The notes: generated from the letters alone by a model not told the origin. A stretch of 53,796 nt of DNA from Sedimentisphaerales bacterium (GCA_016934515.1 JAFGSR010000075.1:1-53796); one strand, 5' to 3'. Positions 1 through 8,114 are shown, counted from the stretch's first letter. Translations and numbers: made by a program.

Positions 1-92
1 CCGATTTTGCAACACGTAAAATAAGCACTTACGTTCCCGCCTGTCCTGGTTTAAAATGCCCCGCCGAGTCGCCCCGCATCCACACCGACCAA

Positions 93-139
93 AGAGCCGG
101 CCAAGCGTAAGCTTGGTTCGAATTTCCGTGCCGGGCTCT
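93..139. repeat. Nested hairpin in leading intergenic DNA
   Basis: An outer arm AGAGCCGG (93-100) pairs with CCGGGCTCT (131-139) with one bulged base, and an inner perfect hairpin CCAAGC-gtaa-GCTTGG fills 101-116. The segment also contains GGTTCGAAT, like a tRNA T-loop, but the whole structure is only about 47 nt and has no anticodon arm, so it is not a tRNA. It is probably a palindromic interspersed repeat or a terminator-like relic. No gene was recognised in 1-256. Confidence 0.4.
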
Positions 140-150
140 CCGCTTCGCTC

Positions 151-210
151 CGTGTTGAGCATTTTGAAATTTGAATTTGTTTAGAATTTAGGTATTAGAA
201 CTTAGGGCTT
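151..210 (-). repeat. Dispersed A/T-rich repeat, copy A
   Basis: Read on the minus strand, this stretch has the pattern (C)CTAA..CTAA..CCTAAATTCTAAACAAAT..., followed by TTTCAAAATGCT. It matches by eye the copies at 6081-6149 and 37467-37535, each of which has repeated AATCC/CTAA words, then AAACAA, then GAATTACC-like and CAAAAC-like words. All three lie between genes. The copies have diverged, and no coding capacity is seen. Three exact TTCAGGC heptamers follow at 221-241. Confidence 0.45.
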
Positions 211-220
211 TTCTTCATCC

Positions 221-241
221 TTCAGGCTTCAGGCTTCAGGC
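221..241. repeat. Three tandem TTCAGGC heptamers
   Basis: TTCAGGC occurs three times without interruption at 221-227, 228-234 and 235-241, just beyond the 3' end of the HD-like gene on the minus strand. It is a small simple repeat that could vary in copy number between strains. Confidence 0.7.
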
Positions 242-256
242 TTCCCCCCTGATCGT

Positions 257-1072
257 CTAAATCCCCAAATGAGCCTTGGTCTTCCCCCTCCTGCCAGGCC
301 GCAGATTTACCTCCTCAATCGCCGAAATCTCCGCTCCTGACCGCCCAGCCGGGCTCGTCCGCTCTGTTTGGCCCAAATGCTGCTCCAACAGCATGTCTTC
401 CAGGTCCGCCGCCCGGTTTTCCTGCCCCAAATGTTCCATAAACTCCGTAGAAACCTGCATTCGCTGCTGTGCCAGCCGCCTAACAGGCTCAAACCGGAAA
501 CTCTCATGCAGCCGGGCTACCCAGTAATCGTAATCAATCTTCCGCTTCCAACTGGCCAACGCCTCGGTCGCTCCCCGGCCGTGCACCACGTAGCGCCGCA
601 GCTCATTAAAAATCCCCATCGCCCCCATATCTTCCAGGTTTCGGGCGTCGGAAAGGATCATCGCCTCGACCAGCCGGGTTTTTCGGCTGCCGGATTCCAT
701 TATGATGCTGCAAACCAGCTCCATCTGCCGCGGATTCAAAACGTCGGTCAGCTTCTCCTGCACCACCTGGGTCGAAAAATCCCGCATGTCCGCGTCCGTC
801 AGGTCCGCCAGCACCATCCGCGAGGCCTGATCCCCCTGATTGGCATAGCGTGCAAAACCAGCATCCCTGAACAACGCCGAAACGTTAAGGCATTCATTAT
901 CGATCTGCACACAGCGAACTTCGTTTAACTGAGCAATGCTGCCGCAATGCCTCAAAACCCGCACCGCCCGGTCAATAAGGTAACGATCCGGGGTGCCTTT
1001 TATGGTTGGAACCGAAAGAACCTGCTCGGCAATTTCTTTTACCAGGTGAAAATCGAACATAGCTGCCTCCAT
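257..1072 (-). CDS. Degenerate HD-domain protein
   Basis: This 271-residue protein has the layout of small HD phosphohydrolases. An N-terminal helical region (DRAVRVLRHCGSIA, about residues 34-47) is followed by SALFRDAGF (about 65-73) where the family usually has ALLHDIG. Later, AMILSDARNLEDMGAMGIF (about 136-154) resembles the A-x-I-x-x-DA-x-x-LD-x-x-GA-x-GI segment of YedJ-like HD proteins. The usual metal-binding His-Asp pair reads Arg-Asp here, so metal-dependent hydrolysis is doubtful and a regulatory or binding role is as likely. The C-terminal 60 residues are charged and have no recognisable domain. The ATG start at 1072 is the first in frame. The gene is alone, with repeats beyond its 3' end. 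Family assignment is moderate; function is unknown. Confidence 0.6.
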   Translation of the reverse strand: MEAAMFDFHLVKEIAEQVLSVPTIKGTPDRYLIDRAVRVLRHCGSIAQLNEVRCVQIDNECLNVSALFRDAGFARYANQGDQASRMVLADLTDADMRDFSTQVVQEKLTDVLNPRQMELVCSIIMESGSRKTRLVEAMILSDARNLEDMGAMGIFNELRRYVVHGRGATEALASWKRKIDYDYWVARLHESFRFEPVRRLAQQRMQVSTEFMEHLGQENRAADLEDMLLEQHLGQTERTSPAGRSGAEISAIEEVNLRPGRRGKTKAHLGI

Positions 1073-1300
1073 ACTGCTTAACTAACAAAACATCCTGTAG
1101 TTTACCGCGTATCCGGCAGTTTTTTTTGCAAAAACCGCGATTATTGGCTTATAAACGCCCTTAACTAATCTTGCCTGGAATAGCCGGATAAGCTCTGCGC
1201 TGCATCTTTTATCGGTTGATTTGGCGGATTTTCTTGAATTGCCGCAGATTCTCTGGGTAACTTGATTTGAGGATTCCCCTGAAATCTCAATGATTTTTCA

Positions 1301-2431
1301 TCAGAGTCTGCTGTAATAGCAGTCGCGTTGGATTGGGGTGAAGCCGGCTTCGGTGATTAGCTGACGCAGTTGGTTCAGTTCCATCTTATAGCTGGTTCCG
1401 GCGGCGGAGACGACGTTTTCCTCCATCATCAGCGAGCCGAGGTCGTTGCAACCCATCAGGAGGCTTAATTGGCCGATTTTAGGGCCCTGCGTTACCCAGG
1501 ACGCCTGTATGTTGTCGAAATTGTCCAGGTAAATCCGCGCCAGGGCGGTCATTTTCAACTGTTCAAATGCCCCGGCGGTCTTGAAGTCGTGCGTTTGCAA
1601 ACCTTTCGCTTTTAAATCAGGCTTTTCAGATAAGTCGTTTTGCTGTTGTAAACGTTTGCCAAGGCGGGTGTTACCACTCTGGAAGGGCCAACAGGTAAAG
1701 GCGGTGAAGCAGCCGGCGTGGGGGTCGTTCTGCTGTCGATTGAGCGATTCATCCTGCAGCTGACGAAGTCGGTCGAGGTGTTCAATGCGTTCGGCGAGGA
1801 TTTCGGCGTGGCCGAACATCATGGTTGCGGTGGTGGTGATACCCATCTGATGGGCCTGGCGCATGACGTTGAGCCATTGATCGGCGGAGCATTTTCCGGG
1901 TGAAATGATTTTTCGCACGCGATCGACCAGAATCTCCGCTCCGCCGCCGGGAATGGTGTCCAGGCCGGCTTGACGGAGTCTGTCGAGCAGTGTTTCGAGA
2001 GTTATTTCATGCTGTTCAGCCAGGAATATCAGTTCAGGCGGCGAAAAGCCGTGCACGTGTAATTTGGGGAAACGAGCTTTGAGGGACTGGAGGAGATTTT
2101 CGTACCAAGAAAGATTGAGATCAGGATTCAAGCCGCCCTGGAGCAGAATCTGATGGCCGCCGAGTTGGACAAGAGGTTCGATGCGGTCGGCGATGGCCTG
2201 TTCATCCAGGACGTAACCTTGTGAATTACCGGGAGATACACTGAAAGCGCAGAACGAGCAGCGACACGAGCAGACATTAGTGTAATTGATGTTGCGTTCG
2301 ATTACGTAAGTTCGCACGTGATCGCCGTGGCGTTGCCGGCAAATCTGTCCGGCCTGTTCGCCAAGTTCGCAGAATAAACTGCTTTGATAAAGTTCCAAAG
2401 CTTGTTGCGAGGTTATTCTTTTTTGCTGCAT
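1301..2431 (-). CDS. mqnC: Cyclic dehypoxanthinyl futalosine synthase
   Basis: A radical-SAM enzyme of the futalosine route to menaquinone: it cyclises dehypoxanthine futalosine to the spiro cyclic product in the cytoplasm. The 376-residue length is typical. The CxxxCxxC iron-sulfur motif appears as CSCRCSFC, preceded by NINYTNV as usual for MqnC/MqnE. The C-terminal stretch ASWVTQGPKIGQLSLLMGCN, followed by MMEENVVSAAGT, is characteristic of MqnC and separates it from MqnE. The ATG at 2431 is used; no strong Shine-Dalgarno precedes it. mqnA lies about 1.8 kb upstream on the same strand, separated by a decayed dockerin/BspA gene and repeats, so the two are probably not one transcript. mqnB, mqnD and mqnE homologues are not in this window. 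This implies a menaquinone-based respiratory chain. Confidence 0.93.
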   Translation of the reverse strand: MQQKRITSQQALELYQSSLFCELGEQAGQICRQRHGDHVRTYVIERNINYTNVCSCRCSFCAFSVSPGNSQGYVLDEQAIADRIEPLVQLGGHQILLQGGLNPDLNLSWYENLLQSLKARFPKLHVHGFSPPELIFLAEQHEITLETLLDRLRQAGLDTIPGGGAEILVDRVRKIISPGKCSADQWLNVMRQAHQMGITTTATMMFGHAEILAERIEHLDRLRQLQDESLNRQQNDPHAGCFTAFTCWPFQSGNTRLGKRLQQQNDLSEKPDLKAKGLQTHDFKTAGAFEQLKMTALARIYLDNFDNIQASWVTQGPKIGQLSLLMGCNDLGSLMMEENVVSAAGTSYKMELNQLRQLITEAGFTPIQRDCYYSRL

Positions 2432-2558
2432 GAATAAATAATAGCTAATTCAAACGGACTGTCAATCAGTTGGAATTGCCGGGTAGGGATTGTATGTCCT
2501 GCTAATCTAAGCCAAGTAATAAAACAAAGTCACTTCGGATAATTCGAGGTGTTATTTA

Positions 2559-3620
2559 TTACGGGCAGGTAGCTCCCCAGTGGGGTCGAGGCTCTGTCCA
2601 ACTGGTAGCGCCGGTATCGAACGCAGTCGGGCCCGGTTGTGGGATCAGCTCAACGCACCAACCGGAGATGTCCTGGTTGAATGCTAACGCCTCGTAGAAC
2701 ATATAGCTCATGTTGGTGACGCTGGAGGTGTCCCAGTCGCCGATGTCCTGGTTGAACGCCGACGCACCGGCGAACATATAGCTCATATCGGTAACTCTGG
2801 AGATGTTCCAGGAGCCGATGTCCTAGTTGAACGAAGACGCACCGGCGAACATACCGCTCATGTCGGTGACACTGGAGGTATCCCAATTACTGATGTCCCC
2901 GTTGAACGAGTCCGCATTGTAGAACATCTTGCTCATGTTGGTGACGCTGGAAGTATTCCAAGAGCCGAGACCCTGGTTGAACAAGTACGCACGGTAGAAC
3001 ATATGGCTCATGTTGGTAACAGTTGCTATATCTTTCGAAGTCGCCGGTACCGAAACAAGGTTTTTGCAGTAATGAAAAGCATTTGACATGCTGATGAAGC
3101 CCAGTTGACCCCAGTTATCGACGCTTATTAGCTTAGCTTGATCGACACCACCATTTTCATAGCTGTTGTAGGCCGTGGCGCTGCCGGTGACGGAGACGGT
3201 GTAGGTTCCGTCGGTGCCGTAGTCGTGCACATGCGGGCCGGGAGTAGTTACATGGTTAGGTTCGCTGCCGTCACCCCAGTCGATAGTAGCGTTTACGGTA
3301 CCAGCCAAGGCGAGGGTGACAGTTGTGCCGGATGCGAGACTGGTGTCCCAGGTGGTTATGAAAGCGGGGCATTTTTCCATCCAGTTGTTGGTTAAGTTGG
3401 CAAGGTCGTTGGGTTCGACGTGGCCGGATGAGTCGAGGTCGGCTCCGGTGCAGAAGTTGTTGGCGGAATTGCAATCGTCGAGCCACCAATTGGCCAGGAT
3501 GGCGTAATCGGCCAGGTTAACGAAAAAATCACCGGTTAAATCAGCGGAGGGGCAATTGGCGAAGGAAAAGCCGGCAAGACTCATAACCACACATAAACTG
3601 ACTGCTAAAAACTTTCGTAT
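2559..3620 (-). pseudogene. Dockerin-like/BspA repeat surface protein, broken
   Basis: Reading down the minus strand gives an exported protein of about 350 residues. It has a signal-like segment (RKFLAVSLCVVMSLAGFSFA), a dockerin-like double segment (DLTGDFFVNLADYAILANWW, then DLDSSGHVEPNDLANLTNNW), a PKD-like part containing TIDWGDGSEP, and 25-residue BspA/DUF285 repeats ([19 protein letters not shown] type). The frame is cut by an amber TAG at 2823-2825 where the repeat pattern demands CAG (FNQDIG reads FN-stop-DIG). The frame resumes perfectly and runs 88 more codons to 2559. Upstream, the natural start position (3618-3620), 4 nt after GGGGAAAGATTA, reads ATA rather than ATG. The nearest usable in-frame starts (GTG 3590, ATG 3584) would cut into the signal peptide. 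Two independent lesions argue for a dead gene. Such proteins are surface-displayed in planctomycetes; the exact role is unknown. Confidence 0.8.
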
Positions 3621-3656
3621 TAATCTTTCCCCTTATAATAGAAAGTACAATTTAGC

Positions 3657-3850
3657 ACCACAACGCTACCAGGATTTTAATTTTTACGACAAGTTGTTTA
3701 TTTACGGTTTGTTATGCGCCCGGCAATGTCGCCCTTTCAGGGCTTTAAGGTTTTTTGATTCTAGAACCCAGGGCGATGCCCTGGGCTATTGTATATCGCC
3801 CCTTTGGGGCTTTAAGTTTTTGCCGCAATGCCATTATGTAGCGTTGTAGT
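3657..3850. repeat. MITE/REP-like element with terminal inverted repeats
   Basis: ACAACGCTAC at 3660-3669 is matched by its perfect reverse complement GTAGCGTTGT at 3838-3847. With one mismatch the arms extend to 13 bp. Inside are CG-rich palindromes: CGCCCTTTCAGGGCTTTAAG and CGCCCCTTTGGGGCTTTAAG, arranged as a near-direct repeat around CCCAGGGCGATGCCCTGGG. No transposase is encoded. The composition and layout suit a non-autonomous or REP-type interspersed repeat. Confidence 0.55.
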
Positions 3851-4113
3851 ATTAGGCGGGAAACGAAAAGCGGATTGATACAAGATGGGATCAATACCCC
3901 TGCTGGTTCTTGTCAATTCACAGTTTAAGTTCCGGCCAAGAACTCTGGTAACGGATAATGTTATTATATCTGAATATGGTGGTTTTTTCAAGCGGAAACA
4001 CCCCCATTTTGATATTTTTTTAAGTTCTTTTATTCCAGCAGGTTATTGCAGCAGAAATGATTTGAGGGGACCTTTATTATTTTTGCGGAAAATCACCCCC
4101 AAGAGTACTTGGC
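3851..4113. other. Gene-free A/T-rich spacer
   Basis: Together with the flanking repeats this forms a stretch of about 590 bases (3621-4207) without a convincing gene. A 118-codon open frame on the plus strand crosses the inverted repeat at 4114-4199, has no ribosome-binding site and resembles no protein family I know, so I treat it as non-coding. Confidence 0.5.
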
Positions 4114-4199
4114 GGTGCCACCCAGCGATGCTTACGCGAAGCTTAAGCATTGCTCTCAACGATAAGCACCTCTCTGTGAGTACACAGAAAGGTGGCACC
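4114..4199. repeat. Inverted repeat GGTGCCACC ... GGTGGCACC
   Basis: GGTGCCACC (4114-4122) is the exact reverse complement of GGTGGCACC (4191-4199), enclosing 68 bp. Nested inside is a second imperfect hairpin, AGCGATGCTTA ... TAAGCATTGCT (4124-4154). The element ends 8 bp short of the mqnA stop codon, so its RNA could act as a 3' structure or terminator for mqnA. It may also be another interspersed palindromic repeat. Confidence 0.5.
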
Positions 4200-4207
4200 C
4201 ATCGTTT

Positions 4208-5098
4208 TTACGGGCATGACAAGTCGGTGAAGTTGGATTGAGGTTGGTAGAAAGTTAATGGTCGGTTGAACGGTTGAACGTTGGTTTGGTGGGCGAGTTG
4301 GTAGAACTTTTCCAGGCCGGCTTGTTCGGCGGGGCCGAAATTAAATTGAATGTTTTCGATAAGGTATCTAAAAGCCAACCGTTCGCTGAAGCCGTGGTCA
4401 GCGGCGGTTTGTTGGATGATTTGTTTTAAATTCGCTCGGCCCTGCTGAGAAGCATGATTAAGCATCTGGACTAATTCGGCAGAGAGATGTTGGTTATCCG
4501 CGTGCATCGTCCAGAAAGCGTAAACAAAAGGCAGGGAAGTAAGTTCCTTCCAGGCCTGGCCGAGGTCGAGTTGGCAGGGATATTCATGGAGGTGGGGCAG
4601 AACTTTATCGCCGATGAGCAGAATCGCATCGGTGTCGGGTGCTCCACTACGAGTTACGTCTTCGGGCGGGGAGATTTTTTTAAGCGGTTGGACGCGGAGG
4701 TTTTTTCCAAAGCGTTTTTTCCAGATAATCCTGGCCAGGGCAACGGAGGTGTGGGAATCGGTATCGCAGAAAAGAGTGTCGATCTGTTCGACCGGCTGGT
4801 GGGAAAACACTCTGACGGTCAGCACGGGTCCGTCGGAAGCAATGGCGGAGACGGGCAGGATGAGCCAATCGTGATCGGTGCGCTGGTAATCAATGCTGGG
4901 TGCCAAGGCAACATCGATTCGCTGTTGATCAAGTTCATCAGCTAAGAGGGCAGGTGGAAAGCGTTGTAAATTTACCTGCGGATGGCTGTGCAGGGCGAAA
5001 ATGAGAGGTTCGGCATTGAAATAACTTACCGCGCCGATACGCCAGTGAGGTTTTGAGGCGGTTGATTGATTTTGTGTAAATTCTTCTTTTAGGCTCAT
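4208..5098 (-). CDS. mqnA: Chorismate dehydratase
   Basis: MqnA converts chorismate to 3-(1-carboxyvinyl)oxybenzoate, the entry step of futalosine-dependent menaquinone synthesis. The protein (296 residues from the chosen start) opens with WRIGAVSYFNAEPL, the hallmark N-terminus of the MqnA/MqnD periplasmic-binding-protein fold. It continues with VALAPSIDY, a DGPVLTVRVFS strand and LPFVYAFWT, all usual for MqnA. I chose the ATG at 5098 because the family motif begins only about 18 residues later. An in-frame start 114 bases upstream (5212) would add a non-conserved tail. Neither has a clear Shine-Dalgarno. It lies upstream of the decayed dockerin gene and mqnC on the same strand and diverges from yggS. 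Assignment to MqnA over MqnD rests on the motif set and the mqnC neighbour. Confidence 0.88.
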   Translation of the reverse strand: MSLKEEFTQNQSTASKPHWRIGAVSYFNAEPLIFALHSHPQVNLQRFPPALLADELDQQRIDVALAPSIDYQRTDHDWLILPVSAIASDGPVLTVRVFSHQPVEQIDTLFCDTDSHTSVALARIIWKKRFGKNLRVQPLKKISPPEDVTRSGAPDTDAILLIGDKVLPHLHEYPCQLDLGQAWKELTSLPFVYAFWTMHADNQHLSAELVQMLNHASQQGRANLKQIIQQTAADHGFSERLAFRYLIENIQFNFGPAEQAGLEKFYQLAHQTNVQPFNRPLTFYQPQSNFTDLSCP

Positions 5099-5256
5099 GG
5101 GAGGATTATAAAGGAAGGTTTGGAAAATGGCAAGATGAAGGAACGATCCGTCAAAATCGGGTTTTGTTGAAATATGTACTGGCGAGATGTTATTTTTTTG
5201 CGTAGAATGCATTTTTGCGGTTAAATCAGTAAAATGTGTAGATTCTGGCGGTGGGT

Positions 5257-5282
5257 AAAAACCCCTCGGACAGGCCGAGGGG
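5257..5282 (-). terminator. Strong hairpin with T tract, minus strand
   Basis: CCCCTCGG (5262-5269) pairs perfectly with CCGAGGGG (5275-5282). On the minus strand the stem is followed by five T residues (AAAAA at 5257-5261 on plus). It would stop transcription running leftward out of the yggS region before mqnA. It could also be part of a repeat, because another palindrome follows at once at 5296-5315. Confidence 0.5.
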
Positions 5283-5295
5283 CTAAAAAAACCGC

Positions 5296-5315
5296 GTGGG
5301 TAACAAGTTACCCAC
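5296..5315. repeat. Palindromic repeat GTGGGTAAC/GTTACCCAC
   Basis: GTGGGTAACAAGTTACCCAC is a near-perfect palindrome followed by CCTAC, directly before the yggS start. The same arm sequences recur at 6228-6241 and 6312-6325, there separated by 70 bp, so this is a small interspersed repeat family with a short and a long form. Confidence 0.6.
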
Positions 5316-5331
5316 CCTACAAGAATAGAAT

Positions 5332-6075
5332 ATGAAAAAGAAAATAGCCGAGAATCTCAATCGTATAAAAGGTGAAGTTGCCGAGGCGTGTTCGCGTAGT
5401 CGACGTAATCCGAGCAGTGTTCGTATTATCGCAGTTACTAAAACTGTCGAGGTTGACACTATTCGTGCGCTACTGGAATTGGGCCATTTCCATATTGGCG
5501 AATCCCGCGTACAGGAACTTATCCAGCGAAATGCCATGATCCAGGAATCCATCAGCCGCCGCAAGGAACTGGCTGAGGAACCGCCGGCGACTCCGGTGGT
5601 GAGGCCGAGCTGGCATATGATCGGGCATTTGCAGCGGAATAAGGTTAAACAGTTGCTGCCGATTGTGGATTTTATTCATTCGGTTGATTCGCTGCGGCTG
5701 GCGGAAGAAATTAACACGAACGCCGCGAAGCTGGGGCTGGTTAAGAAGGTTAGAATTTTTCTGCAGGTTAACACCAGTAATGAAAAGCAGAAATATGGAT
5801 TGGCGGTTGGTGCGGTGGGAGCTTTGGCGGAACAGATTCGGACGCTGCCTAACCTGGAGATGGTGGGGCTGATGACGATGGCACCGCTGACGGAGGATCG
5901 GGAGATGAGCCGATTTTGTTTTGCGCGGTGCCGGGAGATTTTCGAGGAGCTGCGCGGGGAGAAGATTTGCGGGCCGGCGTTTAATCATCTTTCGATGGGG
6001 ATGAGCCAGGATTATGTTACGGCGGTGGAAGAAGGGGCGACGATGGTGCGTATTGGCACGGCGTTGTTTGAATAA
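5332..6075 (+). CDS. YggS/PROSC-family PLP-binding protein
   Basis: A PLP homeostasis protein (PLPBP, COG0325). It binds pyridoxal phosphate and buffers it in the cytoplasm, without known catalysis. The 247 residues form the fold-type III barrel. The PLP lysine is in IIAVTKTV (about residue 37), followed by IGESRVQE, where most members have GENxVQE. Other family signatures are WHMIGHLQRNKVK, LQVNTS.EKQKYG, GLMTMAP, LSMGMSQDY and the C-terminal VRIGTALF. The ATG at 5332 fits the family N-terminus but lacks a clear Shine-Dalgarno, and the 5' leader consists of palindromic repeat. The gene stands alone between mqnA (divergent) and a repeat-filled gap before glnS (convergent). Confidence 0.9.
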   Translation: MKKKIAENLNRIKGEVAEACSRSRRNPSSVRIIAVTKTVEVDTIRALLELGHFHIGESRVQELIQRNAMIQESISRRKELAEEPPATPVVRPSWHMIGHLQRNKVKQLLPIVDFIHSVDSLRLAEEINTNAAKLGLVKKVRIFLQVNTSNEKQKYGLAVGAVGALAEQIRTLPNLEMVGLMTMAPLTEDREMSRFCFARCREIFEELRGEKICGPAFNHLSMGMSQDYVTAVEEGATMVRIGTALFE

Positions 6076-6080
6076 ACCAG

Positions 6081-6149
6081 AAATCCGAATATCTAAATCC
6101 TAAATCCTAAACAAATTTGAATTACCGAAGGCTCGAAATTCAAAACGGG
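6081..6149 (+). repeat. Dispersed A/T-rich repeat, copy B
   Basis: AAATCCGAATATCTAAATCC is followed by TAAATCCTAAACAAATTTGA, ATTACC and CAAAACGGG. It matches by eye the copy at 37467-37535 and, inverted, 151-210. It begins 6 bp after the yggS stop codon. Confidence 0.55.
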
Positions 6150-6178
6150 AACGGGCGGCAGGTGAAATATGAACGGTT

Positions 6179-6219
6179 GAGATTGCCGCGTCGGCTAAGA
6201 AGCCTCCTCGCAATGACAG
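6179..6219. repeat. CAATGAC-type interspersed repeat
   Basis: GAGATTGCCGCGTCGGCTAA is followed by GAAGCCTCCTCGCAATGACAG. Read on the other strand it begins CTGTCATTGCGAGGAGGC. I recall sequences of this kind as a repeat seen between genes in several bacterial groups; that identification is from memory. No second copy was found in this window. Confidence 0.4.
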
Positions 6220-6227
6220 CAAACAGC

Positions 6228-6330
6228 GTGGGTAACAAGTTATTTGTACTGAAACGATACTTCCCTACGTAAGCCTAATCAATAATGATAGCGCACGATT
6301 TAACTGCGCAGAACTTGTTACCCACCCTAC
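6228..6330. repeat. Inverted repeat spanning the glnS stop codon
   Basis: Left arm GTGGGTAACAAGTT (6228-6241) and right arm AACTTGTTACCCAC (6312-6325) are exact reverse complements enclosing 70 bp, the long form of the palindrome at 5296-5315. The right arm continues CCTAC as in the other copy, and the CTA inside it (6327-6329) is the complement of the glnS stop codon TAG. The end of glnS is therefore supplied by repeat DNA. Confidence 0.6.
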
Positions 6331-8114
6331 TGTTGGTTTTTTTGTTGTTTTTGGATTTTGGCCCAGGTGTCTTTGAGGGTAGCGGTGCGGTTGAAGATGA
6401 GGTGGTCTGCGGTGGAGTCGGGATCGGTGCAGAAATAGCCTAGTCGTTCGAACTGGAAGCGGCTTAGGGGAGGTGCGTTTTTGAGGTGGGGTTCGACAAA
6501 ACACTGGGGGAGGGATTTGAGGGAGTCGGGATTGAGGTTGTCGAAGAAATTCCGCCCCTCTTCGACTTCCGAAGGATTTTCCTTGTTGAAGAGGTGGTCG
6601 TAAAGGCGGACCTCGGCGGGGATGGCGTTATTGGCACAGACCCAGTGGAGGGTGGCTTTGACTTTTCGGCCGTCGGGTGAATCGCCGCCGCGGGTGGCGG
6701 GATCGTAGGTGCAGCGGAGTTCGATGATTTGGCCGTTTTCGTTTTTGATTACTTCCTGACAGGTGATGAAATATGCGTAACGGAGGCGAACCTCGCGGCC
6801 GGGTGCCAGGCGGAAGAATTTTTTGGGCGGGTCTTCCAGAAAATCGTCGCGTTCGATGTAAAGTTCGCGAGAGAACGGGACTTGGCGGGTGCCGGCGGAG
6901 GGGTCTTCGGGATTGTTGACGGCGTCGAGCTGTTCAGTCTGGTTTGCCGGGTAATTGGTGATGATGACTTTGAGGGGATTGAGCACGGCCATGACGCGGG
7001 GAGAGGTTTTGTTGAGGTCTTCGCGGACGCAATGTTCGAGCAGGGCGAAATCGACGGTGCTGTTGAATTTGTTAATGCCGATGCGTTGGCAGAAATTGCG
7101 GATGGATTGGGGTGAATAGCCTCGGCGGCGCATGCCGGAGATGGTGGGCATGCGGGGGTCGTCCCAACTGCTGACCTGGTCGGTGGGCAGGCGGGGGTCG
7201 TCCCAGTTGCTGTCCTGGCCGGCCTGGACGAGTTCGAGCAGGCGGCGTTTGCTCATGACGGTGTAAGTGAGGTTGAGGCGGGCGAATTCGATCTGCTGAG
7301 GGTGAGGGATTTGTTCGGGGCGGTCGCGGTTGATGGAGTCGATGAACCAGTCGTAGAGGGGGCGGTGATTTTCGAACTCGAGGGTGCAGATGGAATGGGT
7401 GATGTTTTCGAGGGAATCTTCGAGGCCGTGGGCCCAGTCGTACATGGGGTAGATGCACCAGTCGTTACCGGTGCGGGGGTGTTCGGCGTGGAGGATGCGA
7501 TACATGACGGGGTCGCGGAGGTTTAGGTTGGGGTGGGCCATGTCGATTTTGGCTTTGAGGGTGCGGGAGCCGTCGGGGAACTCGCCGTTACGCATACGCT
7601 GGAAGAGGTCGAGGTTTTCTTCGGGGGAGCGGTCGCGGTAAGGGCTTTTTTGGCCGGGGGCGGTGAGGGTGCCGCGGTGTTGGCGGGTTTGCTCGGCGGT
7701 GAGGTCGCAGACGTAGGCGAGTCCTTTTTTGATGAGTTCGACGGCGTACTGATACATCTGTTCGAAATAGTCTGAGGCGTAATAAAGGCGATCCTGCCAA
7801 TCCCAACCGAGCCATTTGACGTCCTCGATGATGGAATCGATGTATTCCTGCTCTTCCTTGATGGGGTTGGTGTCGTCGAAACGCAAATTGCACTTGCCGG
7901 CGAATTGCTGGGCGATGCCGAAGTTCAGACAGATGCTTTTGGCGTGGCCGATGTGGAGGTAGCCGTTGGGTTCCGGGGGGAAGCGGGTGTGGACACGGTG
8001 GTCCCATTTACCGGTTTGTTGGTCCTTAGCAACTATGGCTCGGACAAAATCCAGGGACTCCGGCTCTGTAGAATGGTTATTTGTATCTTCGTTTGTTGGA
8101 TTGGCTTTGTTCAC
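6327..8114 (-). CDS. glnS: Glutaminyl-tRNA synthetase
   Basis: A class I cytoplasmic enzyme charging tRNA-Gln with glutamine; 595 residues from the chosen start. The HIGH motif is in [15 protein letters not shown] (about 45-60), the KMSKS loop is MSKRR (about 286), and the C-terminal beta-barrel anticodon domain is complete. I chose GTG 8114 because GAGGT stands 9 nt upstream; a GTG at 8150 is also in frame. Odd feature: a 39-bp in-frame tandem duplication (7144-7221) gives [10 protein letters not shown] then [10 protein letters not shown] where GlnRS normally has a single WDDPRMPT, right after the KMSKS loop. The stop codon lies in a repeat arm. Presence of GlnRS implies direct glutamine charging rather than sole reliance on the GatCAB route. 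gltX is nearby but transcribed the other way. Confidence 0.96.
   Translation of the reverse strand: MNKANPTNEDTNNHSTEPESLDFVRAIVAKDQQTGKWDHRVHTRFPPEPNGYLHIGHAKSICLNFGIAQQFAGKCNLRFDDTNPIKEEQEYIDSIIEDVKWLGWDWQDRLYYASDYFEQMYQYAVELIKKGLAYVCDLTAEQTRQHRGTLTAPGQKSPYRDRSPEENLDLFQRMRNGEFPDGSRTLKAKIDMAHPNLNLRDPVMYRILHAEHPRTGNDWCIYPMYDWAHGLEDSLENITHSICTLEFENHRPLYDWFIDSINRDRPEQIPHPQQIEFARLNLTYTVMSKRRLLELVQAGQDSNWDDPRLPTDQVSSWDDPRMPTISGMRRRGYSPQSIRNFCQRIGINKFNSTVDFALLEHCVREDLNKTSPRVMAVLNPLKVIITNYPANQTEQLDAVNNPEDPSAGTRQVPFSRELYIERDDFLEDPPKKFFRLAPGREVRLRYAYFITCQEVIKNENGQIIELRCTYDPATRGGDSPDGRKVKATLHWVCANNAIPAEVRLYDHLFNKENPSEVEEGRNFFDNLNPDSLKSLPQCFVEPHLKNAPPLSRFQFERLGYFCTDPDSTADHLIFNRTATLKDTWAKIQKQQKNQQ
7144..7221 (-). 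repeat. 39-bp tandem duplication inside glnS
   Basis: Unit 1 is 7144-7182 and unit 2 is 7183-7221. By hand alignment, 34 of 39 positions match. On the protein it doubles a 13-residue segment ending WDDPRxPT. The five differences show the duplication is not very recent, and the frame is kept. Confidence 0.85.

Noticed and set aside
93-139. tRNA remnant suggested by GGTTCGAAT
   Set aside because: Too short, T stem does not pair and there is no anticodon arm.
3556-3849. 97-codon plus-strand frame
   Set aside because: Runs through the inverted-repeat element and antisense to the signal region of the dockerin gene.
3885-4241. 118-codon plus-strand frame
   Set aside because: No ribosome-binding site, crosses an inverted repeat and the mqnA 3' end, resembles no family.
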